This document shows positions 27,619 through 35,302 of a stretch of 37,964 nt of DNA, piece after piece. Origin of the DNA: Planctomycetota bacterium. Its GTDB lineage: Bacteria; Planctomycetota; Phycisphaerae; WQYP01. The notes beneath the pieces are model-generated. The model saw only the letters and a list, made by a program, of their open reading frames with translations, ran no database searches and was not told the DNA's origin. Each line of letters begins with the position of its first letter. Position 1 is the first letter of the stretch. Both the position numbers and the translations under genes were made by a program. The stretch spans positions 1 to 37,964 of the forward strand of contig JAJYFE010000025.1 in the NCBI GenBank assembly GCA_021785435.1, given 5' to 3'.

Positions 27619-27845
27619 CAGGCGCGGCAATTTTTCCGGGCATCCCGCATCAACTCGCCCGGCGCGCCACCGAGTTTATCCCGGTCGCCGAAGGAGGCGA
27701 CTCGACAAAGCTCGCCAGTCTGCGAGTCGCCCCCTGGCGACCTGCCCGCCCACTGGCGGGGCGAGTGGGCTTCAGAACGCCCGTGAAAACGTGCCCTTTT
27801 CAACCCCCGCCCGGAAAAATTGCCACGCCCGGTTTAGGGGCCGAT

Positions 27846-28241
27846 TCACGATATATGCGTACGCACCGCGGGCGGTTGTTCCAACGTTTTAAGCACGGGG
27901 CAGGTATCGACGGCGCTTTTGATTTTCTCATGCCATTGCGGATCCAGCTGCGCGAACACGTTTTTCAGCGTAACTTCCATGTCGCCGATACGCGATGGAT
28001 TGGACCGATAAACTTTGTTAACGGTCGCTTCCACTCCCGTCAACGGAACACCAAGTTTCTTCGCGGTTAACAACGCCAGCATCATTTCACAGGCCGCGAG
28101 CGCCACCGGCACCAGATCGGTCGGACCAGGACACGTTCCCGATCCGCCCAGCGAAGCCGGCGCCTCAATGCGCAATTTCCACGTGCCGCCGTCGGCTTCA
28201 ACGGCCAACGGACCAACCTGTTTGAGGTGAAATGTGGCCAT
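27846..28241 (-). CDS. OsmC-like protein
   Basis: GPTDLVPVALAACEMMLALLTAKKLGVPLTGVEATVNKVYRSNPSRIGDMEVTLKNVFAQLDPQWHEKIKSAVDTCPVLKTL; start MATFHLKQ. Confidence 0.85.
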   Translation of the reverse strand: MATFHLKQVGPLAVEADGGTWKLRIEAPASLGGSGTCPGPTDLVPVALAACEMMLALLTAKKLGVPLTGVEATVNKVYRSNPSRIGDMEVTLKNVFAQLDPQWHEKIKSAVDTCPVLKTLEQPPAVRTHIS

Positions 28242-28270
28242 GCCATCCTTTCTAAAAAAGCCTTGCCAAA

Positions 28271-28402
28271 GGCTGTGGCCGGATTTTCCGTCGAACGCCG
28301 GCCCGCAGCGACAGCGCCAAGGCCCCAATGTCTTAGCGGCGGCATTCATGCCGCCCGTGGGTATGTCCCCGCCCGGGTGTGGCCATGAATTTTGGCACAC
28401 CC
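28271..28402. repeat. MITE-like element, copy B
   Basis: Core 28300-28357 homologous to copy A; internal GGCGGCATTCATGCCGCC palindrome (28338-28355); terminal GGGTGTG/CACACCC hairpin (28375-28402). Confidence 0.6.
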
Positions 28403-28432
28403 TTGTCAAGGAACCCTGGTTCATTATATAAT
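28403..28432 (+). promoter_or_regulatory. Candidate sigma70-type promoter for accD
   Basis: TTGTCA - 18 nt - TATAAT. Confidence 0.55.
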
Positions 28433-28551
28433 AACGCTCCAACCTGCACCAGCTTGGCTGCGCTGAAGGATCAGGGCGGAGTTCGCGGCGGTGAGGGACG
28501 CTGCGTTGCGGCGGCCGGAATTCCGTGTGGCAGTAAGGCTAAGGAGGCGCC

Positions 28552-29418
28552 ATGATTCAAAACTTTACCACAACTATGACCGCGCCGGCTTCCAGGCCGG
28601 CTCGGTTTGTGCGCCCGCATCGGCATGTGGACGTACCGGAAGGATTGTGGCTCAATTGTCCCGGCTGCAACCAGATAATCTATCGCAAGCAGATGGAGGA
28701 GCGGCTGCACACCTGCCCACTCTGCCGGCACCACTTCCGCATCAGCGCCCGCCAGCGAGTAAATATGCTCGGCGACCCGGGTACATTTGAGGAAATGGAT
28801 GCGGATTTAATCGCCACCGACATCCTGGCGTTCCACGCCCGCAAAAGTTATCACGAACAACTGCAAGAAGCCAGGAAAACATCACAAATCAATGACGGCG
28901 TGCTGACTGGGCGGACTTTCATCAAAGGGCGGGCGGTGCTCCTGGTGGCGATGGACTTTCAGTTTTTGGCCGGTTCCATGGGGGCCGTCGTGGGCGAAAA
29001 GATAACCCGCGGCATGGAACGCGCCACCCGCGAGAATCTGCCCTTGGTGATTGTGTCCTGTTCGGGCGGGGCACGCATGCAGGAAGGCGCCATCAGCCTG
29101 ATGCAGATGGCCAAGACTGCGGCGGCCTTGGGGCGGTTTCATCGTGCCGGCGGCCTGTTTATCAGCGTGCTGGCCGACCCGACTACCGGCGGCACGACGG
29201 CCAGTTTCGCTATGCTGGGAGACTTTATCTTTGCCGAGCCCAAGGCCATGGTCGGTTTCGCCGGACCGCGCACCATCGCCAACACCATAAAGATGGAGCT
29301 GCCGGAGGGATTTCAGCGGGCGGAATTTCTCCTTAAGAAGGGCTTTGTGGACCGCATTGTCCCCCGTGACGAGCTGCGTTCCACTCTGGCCCGCTGCATC
29401 GATTACTGCGGCAAATAG
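28552..29418 (+). CDS. accD: Acetyl-CoA carboxylase carboxyltransferase subunit beta
   Basis: Zinc ribbon CPGCNQIIYRKQMEERLHTCPLC; VVGEKITRGMERATRENLPLVIVSCSGGARMQEGAISLMQMAKT...DPTTGGTTASFAMLGD. Confidence 0.95.
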   Translation: MIQNFTTTMTAPASRPARFVRPHRHVDVPEGLWLNCPGCNQIIYRKQMEERLHTCPLCRHHFRISARQRVNMLGDPGTFEEMDADLIATDILAFHARKSYHEQLQEARKTSQINDGVLTGRTFIKGRAVLLVAMDFQFLAGSMGAVVGEKITRGMERATRENLPLVIVSCSGGARMQEGAISLMQMAKTAAALGRFHRAGGLFISVLADPTTGGTTASFAMLGDFIFAEPKAMVGFAGPRTIANTIKMELPEGFQRAEFLLKKGFVDRIVPRDELRSTLARCIDYCGK

Positions 29419-29482
29419 GCGCTCTCCCGTCCGCTTGTATCCGCGTCACCGAGTCGGTTATATTTGGATTCTCGAGGTGCGG

Positions 29483-29505
29483 CTTTTCCGCTTGATGCGG
29501 AAAAG
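29483..29505. repeat. Hairpin downstream of accD
   Basis: CTTTTCCGC TTGAT GCGGAAAAG, 9-bp perfect stem. Confidence 0.6.
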
Positions 29506-29542
29506 TTGGAAGCTGGAAGCTAGTGCGTTGTCAAACGATAAA

Positions 29543-29562
29543 CACCGGGCTTCAGCCCGGTG
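29543..29562. repeat. REP-like palindrome
   Basis: CACCGGGC TTCA GCCCGGTG, 8-bp perfect stem. Confidence 0.6.
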
Positions 29563-29751
29563 AATGGCGGTGGCCGGGGCACCCGAAAGATAAGCGCTGA
29601 CAGAGCGCTAGACGCTACAAGCTGGAAGTTGCGATCCGGAATTCGCCGCATCGCTTCTAACGACTGGCGTCTTCCGACGAAGCCGGTTTAAGCTTATCCG
29701 CTTTGGCCGAGGCGCCGGAATGATTTCAGCGCCTCGCGTAGTCGTAGCCTC

Positions 29752-29835
29752 GCCCGGGTGGCGAAATTGGCAGACGCGCCAGCTTGAGGTGCTGGTGGGC
29801 GCAAGCTCTTGCAGGTTCGAATCCTGTCCCGGGCA
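29752..29835 (+). tRNA. tRNA-Leu (anticodon GAG), CCA not encoded
   Basis: GCCCGGG...CCCGGGCA acceptor; CCAGC TTGAGGT GCTGG anticodon arm; long variable arm; GCAGGTTCGAATCCTGT T arm; 84 nt. Confidence 0.95.
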
Positions 29836-30165
29836 TTCGGCCATTCTGCACGTCAGCGACGCCGCTTGCGAGAGCACGAACAACTCTCCGACCTACACGC
29901 TTGTCGAAAATGGCTTTTCCGCTGAGACCATAAGCCGCTGGCAAATGAGTTTACCGCAGAACCTGATCCACCCTCACGCTTTCGGCCAACAGCGAAGGAT
30001 CCGCCGCGCCTGGGGCCAGCCGGGGCAAACCCGTCTGGCCCCAAGTCCTGATGTTTCATCGGGATCCGAAACACCTTCCCTTCCCCTCCACCCCTGCGAT
30101 GGCCGCGCGACAGCGCGGTACGCTGTCCGAAAAACAGAACCATGAAAAAAATATCAAAAAGTCGG

Positions 30166-30196
30166 TTGACGAGAACTACCCGGGGCGGCTTACAAT
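30166..30196 (+). promoter_or_regulatory. Orphan candidate promoter pointing toward 3' end of sdhB
   Basis: TTGACG - 19 nt - TACAAT (or 18 nt to TTACAA). Confidence 0.4.
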
Positions 30197-30488
30197 ATCC
30201 CCGTGACTGGTTCGTTTTCCAGCCCGCAATAGCATCCCCCAGTGGCTGGTTTCGAAGCGCCTCGTGACACGGCGGGTCTTCTCCCATACGGCTGCGAACC
30301 CACTACCTTCGCCGCCCGGTACACCCCGAGTCATTTATCGGTGGCCAAATGTCCCGCCGGCTTTTCGCATACGATGCCCTCACCCGACGTCCTCTCCGTC
30401 CCCCGCGGGATCACAATTCAGGCCCGCGCATCGACGCCCCGTAGGGCGGAGGGGGCGCGTAGAAACACGCAGATCGCGACTTAGAGCG

Positions 30489-31223
30489 TCAAGGGGCGTG
30501 CCGAATTTTCCGCCACAGCCAGGCCAGCGGATCATAGTAGCGATCCACCACGCGCTCCTTCATCGGAATAATGGCGTTATCGGTGATGTGAATTTCTTCC
30601 GGGCAGACCTCGGTGCAGCATTTGGTCACGTTGCACAGCCCCAGCCCCGCCTGATCTTTCAGCAACGCCATCCGATCCAGTCCATCCATCGGATGCATCT
30701 GCAGACTGGCGATGCGCACAAAAAAGCGTGGTCCGAAGAAGTGCTGCTTCAAATCGTGCTCACGCAGCACGTGGCACACATTCTGACACAAAAAACATTC
30801 TATGCATTTGCGAAACTCCTGAACGCGATCCACGTCCTCTTGCTGCATAATCCACGTGGCGTCCGGGCGCGGCGTAAACGGCGGAATCTTTTGGTTGACC
30901 TGAAAATTCCAGGATACATCAGTGACCAGATCGCGAATCAGCGGAAAGCTTCGCATGGGGCTGACGGAGACCACATCGCCCGGCGGCAGAGCGTCGAGAC
31001 GGGTTTTACACATCAGCCGCGGCTTGCCGTTGACTTCCGCGCCGCACGAACCGCATTTGGCGGCCTTGCAATTCCAGCGACAGGCCAGATCCGGCGCCTG
31101 CGTGCGCTGAATCTGATGGATGGCGTCCAGCACCACCATGCCTTCTTCCGCCTGGACCTGGTAATCCACAAACCGGCCGCCGCTCTTGTCGCCGCGCCAG
31201 ACTTTAAAAACTCGGCTGCTCAT
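30489..31223 (-). CDS. sdhB: Succinate dehydrogenase/fumarate reductase iron-sulfur subunit
   Basis: DLACRWNCKAAKCGSCGAEVNGKPRLMCKTRL...EFRKCIECFLCQNVCHVLREHD...CNVTKCCTEVCPEEIHITDNAIIPMKERVVDRYYDPL. Confidence 0.92.
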   Translation of the reverse strand: MSSRVFKVWRGDKSGGRFVDYQVQAEEGMVVLDAIHQIQRTQAPDLACRWNCKAAKCGSCGAEVNGKPRLMCKTRLDALPPGDVVSVSPMRSFPLIRDLVTDVSWNFQVNQKIPPFTPRPDATWIMQQEDVDRVQEFRKCIECFLCQNVCHVLREHDLKQHFFGPRFFVRIASLQMHPMDGLDRMALLKDQAGLGLCNVTKCCTEVCPEEIHITDNAIIPMKERVVDRYYDPLAWLWRKIRHAP

Positions 31224-31357
31224 TTGCTATCCTGCCTCGACGCTCATGCCCCGGGAGTGGCCCTCGTCCGTCTCGGGGCCGTCGGTCCACGGCGCCTCAA
31301 CGTGCCGGTGGACACCGTAACGCCATTTTCCCCCTCCACGGGCGACACCACGCCGGC

Positions 31358-33103
31358 TCATTTCTTTTCTCTGGCCTTCCGCTGCTCGACCAGCGGGATC
31401 AATTCCGGAACCTTCACCACGGGACATGGCTCCACCTTCATAACGCCGCCGTCGTTCTGCACCAGCAGATTATGTTCACCGAAATAGTCGTCGTACTGGG
31501 GGAAATCCAAACGGCTGTGGGCGCCGCGGCTCTCCTTTCGCCACAGTGCGGCGCGGGTAATCGCTTCCGCGCAGATCAGCATATTGGCCAGATCCCGGCA
31601 CAAATGCCAGCCGGGGTTGTATATCCGCTGGCCTTCCACCACGCCAACCTTTGCGGCGCGCTGTTTGAGTTCCTCCAGCCGGGCCAGCGCGGTGGTTAAA
31701 TCTTTTTCTTCCCGGAATATGCCCACCAGATTCTGCATGGTATTCTGCAGATCCAAGTGCAATCGATAGGGATCTTCCGCACTGGGCCGCCCGAAATAGC
31801 TGGTCATTTCCCGCGCCGCGGCTTCGACTTGCTCCTGATCCAAGCGCGGCGCCGCGGCCTGTGACGCGTAAGCCGCTGCCCCGGCCCCAGCCCGCTGGCC
31901 AAACACGATCAAATCCGAAAGCGAGTTTCCACCCAGGCGGTTGGCCCCATTGACGCCACCCGTGCATTCGCCGGCGGCATATAAGCCGGGCACACCGCTG
32001 GCCCCCGTGTCGGCATCGACCTTGATTCCCCCCATCGTGTAATGGGCGGTTGGCCCTACTTCCATCGGCTCTTTGGTAATGTCCACGTCGGCCAGTTCTT
32101 TAAACTGGTGGTACATGCTGGGCAATTTGCGTTTGATGGTTTCCGCCCCGCGGTGCGAAATATCCAGAAAGCAGCCGCCATGTGGCGAGCCGCGGCCTTC
32201 TTTCACTTCGGTATAAATCGCCCGGGCCACCACGTCGCGCGTGGAAAGTTCCATGCGCTTCGGATCATATTTTTCCATAAAGCGCTGGCCCTGGTTGTTG
32301 CACAGTAACCCGCCTTCGCCGCGGACTGCTTCGGTAACCAGAAGCCCCATCACACCGGGTGGCCAAACCATGCCCGTAGGATGAAACTGCATAAATTCCA
32401 TGTCCACCAGCTGGGCTCCGGCCTGGTACGCCAAGGCGTGTCCGTCGCCCGTGGATTCCCAGGAGTTGGAGGTGATCTTGAAGCACTTCCCGATTCCGCC
32501 GGTCGCCAGCACCACGGCCTTGGCCTGGAACACGACGAACCGGCCGGTCTGGCGCCAATAGCCGAACGCGCCGCAGACACGCTGGCCGTCCTTGAGCAGC
32601 CGTGTGATCGTGCATTCCATGAACACGTCGATACCTTGGTGGACGCCTTTATCCTGCAGGGTGCGTATTAATTCCAGCCCGGTACGATCACCCACGTGAG
32701 CCAGGCGCCGCCAGGTATGCCCGCCGAAGGCCCGCTGCATGATTTTTCCGTCGGGCGTGCGGTCGAACACGGCACCCCAGCGTTCCAACTCGCGCACCCG
32801 TTCCGGCGCCTCCTGGGCGTGCAACTGCGCCATGCGCCAATTATTCAGATATTTGCCGCCGTAAAGCGTATCCTGGAAATGGGTCTGCCAGTTGTCCTGG
32901 CCGTCCATGTGCGCCAGCGCCGCGGCGATGCCGCCTTCCGCCATCACGGTGTGGGCTTTGCCCAACAGCGATTTGCAGATCAACGCCGTCCGGGCGCCCT
33001 GGGCGGAGCATTCGATGGCGGCGCGCAAACCGGCGCCCCCGGCGCCAATCACGATCACATCGTGTTCGTGCGTTTCGTATTTACAAGACGTATCCGTCAC
33101 CAC
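31358..33103 (-). CDS. sdhA: Succinate dehydrogenase/fumarate reductase flavoprotein subunit
   Basis: VIVIGAGGAGLRAAIECSAQGARTALICKSLLGKAHTVMAEGGIAAAL...FGGHTWRRLAHVGDRTG...HPTGMVWPPGVMGLLVTEAVRGEGG...HYTMGGIKVD...AAGECTGGVNGANRLGGNSL. Confidence 0.93.
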   Translation of the reverse strand: MVTDTSCKYETHEHDVIVIGAGGAGLRAAIECSAQGARTALICKSLLGKAHTVMAEGGIAAALAHMDGQDNWQTHFQDTLYGGKYLNNWRMAQLHAQEAPERVRELERWGAVFDRTPDGKIMQRAFGGHTWRRLAHVGDRTGLELIRTLQDKGVHQGIDVFMECTITRLLKDGQRVCGAFGYWRQTGRFVVFQAKAVVLATGGIGKCFKITSNSWESTGDGHALAYQAGAQLVDMEFMQFHPTGMVWPPGVMGLLVTEAVRGEGGLLCNNQGQRFMEKYDPKRMELSTRDVVARAIYTEVKEGRGSPHGGCFLDISHRGAETIKRKLPSMYHQFKELADVDITKEPMEVGPTAHYTMGGIKVDADTGASGVPGLYAAGECTGGVNGANRLGGNSLSDLIVFGQRAGAGAAAYASQAAAPRLDQEQVEAAAREMTSYFGRPSAEDPYRLHLDLQNTMQNLVGIFREEKDLTTALARLEELKQRAAKVGVVEGQRIYNPGWHLCRDLANMLICAEAITRAALWRKESRGAHSRLDFPQYDDYFGEHNLLVQNDGGVMKVEPCPVVKVPELIPLVEQRKAREKK

Positions 33104-33888
33104 AACCTCACATCATGCCAAATGCCCATCGCACAAAGTCGGATGTAAAGATCGGCGAAGCCCACGGCAAACAGGCTTACCCAGGCCCATTCCATATGCT
33201 TCAGATTCAAAACGGAAACTCCCCGCCAGAGTTTATAGCGGGTCCGGGTAGTGCAGGAACAACTGAAACAGTTCAGCTGGCCGCCGATAAGATGGCGGCA
33301 TGAATTACAGCCGAAGGTGAACGCGGTCAACGTAATCACGTTAAAAAACAGCACCAGGGTGCCGACCCCCAGACCGAGCTGCAGGCCGCCGGTGGGCCCG
33401 CGGAAAAACAGGGCGCGAATCGCGTCGTACCAGAGGGATGCCAGCAGCAGCAAGGCCAGGTAAAAGAAGTAGCGGTGGATGTTCTGCAGGATGAACGGGA
33501 ATTTTCGTTCGCCCTGATAGCAGCGGTTTTTAGGCTCGCCGACGGCGCACGCGGGCGGATCCAGCATATAAGAACGGTAATAGGCTTTACGATAGTAGTA
33601 GCAGCTGGCGCGGAAACCTAGCGGAATCCACAGCACCAGAAACGCAAAGGAAAACGGCGGATGAAAACCGAAGATCGCCTGCAGATCGGGCGAATAAAAC
33701 GGCGACAGATAATACGCGCCGTGGCCAACGTACAAGTAATGATTGCCCTGCCACGCGGCCCAGATAGCGTAGACGCCGAAGGTGGTCAATCCGATAAAAA
33801 TCAGCAGAGGCTGGAGCCACCACACATCCCGGCGCGCGGTCACGCCCAAGCCGCGGTCTGCGGCGGCGGTTAGTTCGGTTTGGGTCAT
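33097..33888 (-). CDS. Succinate dehydrogenase membrane subunit (Sdh1-like)
   Basis: Directly upstream of and overlapping sdhA; multiple TM segments with conserved His (GNHYLYVGHGAYYLSPFYSPDLQ). Confidence 0.75.
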   Translation of the reverse strand: MTQTELTAAADRGLGVTARRDVWWLQPLLIFIGLTTFGVYAIWAAWQGNHYLYVGHGAYYLSPFYSPDLQAIFGFHPPFSFAFLVLWIPLGFRASCYYYRKAYYRSYMLDPPACAVGEPKNRCYQGERKFPFILQNIHRYFFYLALLLLASLWYDAIRALFFRGPTGGLQLGLGVGTLVLFFNVITLTAFTFGCNSCRHLIGGQLNCFSCSCTTRTRYKLWRGVSVLNLKHMEWAWVSLFAVGFADLYIRLCAMGIWHDVRLW

Positions 33889-33992
33889 ATCGCCCCCTTG
33901 GTCGCACCTAAGCTGGCGGCGGTCCCCAGCCAGATCACTGCTGCATGGGCGCGGATTCTAGCGGCGCACCGGCGCGCTGTCAAACCACACTT

Positions 33993-35279
33993 TCATAGCG
34001 CCGCGCCGCCGTTGATCCAAACCTGCTCCGCCGAGGGCGCCTGGGCGATCAGATATTCCAGGACCGGGATGATGGAAAGGCTTACCTCGGCTGGAAGCGG
34101 CATGGCCACCAGGTCAGCGCGGTAACCCGGCGCCAGAGCGCCGATGTGCCTGGCCAGGCCCAAGGCTCGGGCCGGGCGGATCGTGAGCATGGAGAATAAT
34201 TCCCGCGGATCCGCCGGGGGATACTCACGCTGGACGAATTGCGCTTCGCCGAGCAGCGACAGATCCGGATTGCTTGCCAGCGAATCCGTGGCCAGGCAGA
34301 CATTGATACCGCTGGCCAACATCTCCCGCCAGCGGTGCCGACCCTGACGATCATGACCGAAGTAATGATGCGTTCGCGGGCAGAAGGCCACCGCTGCCCG
34401 GCACCGGGCCAGCCGATCGATATCGTCTGCGCTTGGATAATTCAGGTGCGCCAGCACCACCGGCACCTGGGCCCCCAGCAAACCGTAATGTTCCGCCCAG
34501 GCCACCGGGCCATCCGCGAAACGCGGAATATCCGCATCAAGCAGATTCAACCGTCGCATGACTTCCCAGTCGCCGCCCAACCGACCGCCCAAGGTGGCCA
34601 GAAACTCGCGCTCTTCCAGCAGTTCCGCCAGGTGCATCGTTAACGGTAGATGCCTCGCTTCGGCTGCCCGGACAATCTGTTGCAAGGCCGGCCCCTCCAC
34701 CGAATAGGGTGCGTGTGGCGACAGCCCAATGGACAAAAAGTCGCTTTCGTCGCCCCACTCGGAAGCGCCGGCAAGCCGCGCTTCAAGACGATTGCGCGAT
34801 CGCCCCAGGGCCATGATTTCGCCGAAACTAACCACCCGCACGGGACCATCGCGCAAAGCCCTTCGGCTCGCGGCGCAGTGGCGGCTGACATCGCCGATGG
34901 TGGTCACACCGTACCGGATACTCTGCCCGGCCCCGGCGGTGACCGCGGCGGCGATGGCCTCATCGGTGCGCCCAGACGCTGGGCTGAGCGCCCCAAGCTC
35001 CAGCACCCACTCCGTAAAATGGCTGGGAGCGGGAATCCGACCAGCCAGATCACTTAATTCCAAGTGGGTATGGGCGTTGACCAGGCCGGGCAGCAGCACC
35101 TGGCCTTCCAGAACCTGCTCCACCACCCCCGCGAACCGCCGCTTAATGGGCTGCCGCGGACCGACCGCGAGTATTTGGCCGTCACCGACCACCACTGCCC
35201 CATCGGCAATAAGCGTTTGTGGATCCGCCACCACGGCGCGTGCGGAGGTGATAAACTCAGTGCCCAGACCACGGGACAT
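33993..35279 (-). CDS. Amidohydrolase (cytosine/aminofutalosine deaminase-like)
   Basis: VLLPGLVNAHTHLELSDLAG...SPHAPYSVEGPAL...LTMHLAEL...FCPRTHHYFGHDR...NVCLATDSLASNPDLSLL...PARALGLARHIGALAPGYRADLV. Confidence 0.85.
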   Translation of the reverse strand: MSRGLGTEFITSARAVVADPQTLIADGAVVVGDGQILAVGPRQPIKRRFAGVVEQVLEGQVLLPGLVNAHTHLELSDLAGRIPAPSHFTEWVLELGALSPASGRTDEAIAAAVTAGAGQSIRYGVTTIGDVSRHCAASRRALRDGPVRVVSFGEIMALGRSRNRLEARLAGASEWGDESDFLSIGLSPHAPYSVEGPALQQIVRAAEARHLPLTMHLAELLEEREFLATLGGRLGGDWEVMRRLNLLDADIPRFADGPVAWAEHYGLLGAQVPVVLAHLNYPSADDIDRLARCRAAVAFCPRTHHYFGHDRQGRHRWREMLASGINVCLATDSLASNPDLSLLGEAQFVQREYPPADPRELFSMLTIRPARALGLARHIGALAPGYRADLVAMPLPAEVSLSIIPVLEYLIAQAPSAEQVWINGGAAL

Positions 35280-35302
35280 GTGCCACGCTTCCCTTGCCCT
35301 CG

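Noticed and set aside
29720-30145. 141-aa + strand ORF over tRNA-Leu
   Set aside because: Overlaps a complete tRNA gene; no motif
30142-30270. Small ORF MKKISKSRLTRTTRGGLQYPRDWFVFQPAIASPSGWFRSAS overlapping the orphan promoter
   Set aside because: No Shine-Dalgarno, overlaps -35/-10 elements, no recognisable similarity
30264-31487. 407-aa + strand ORF
   Set aside because: Antisense to well-supported sdhB/sdhA; low-complexity composition with no recognisable motif; typical shadow ORF in GC-rich DNA
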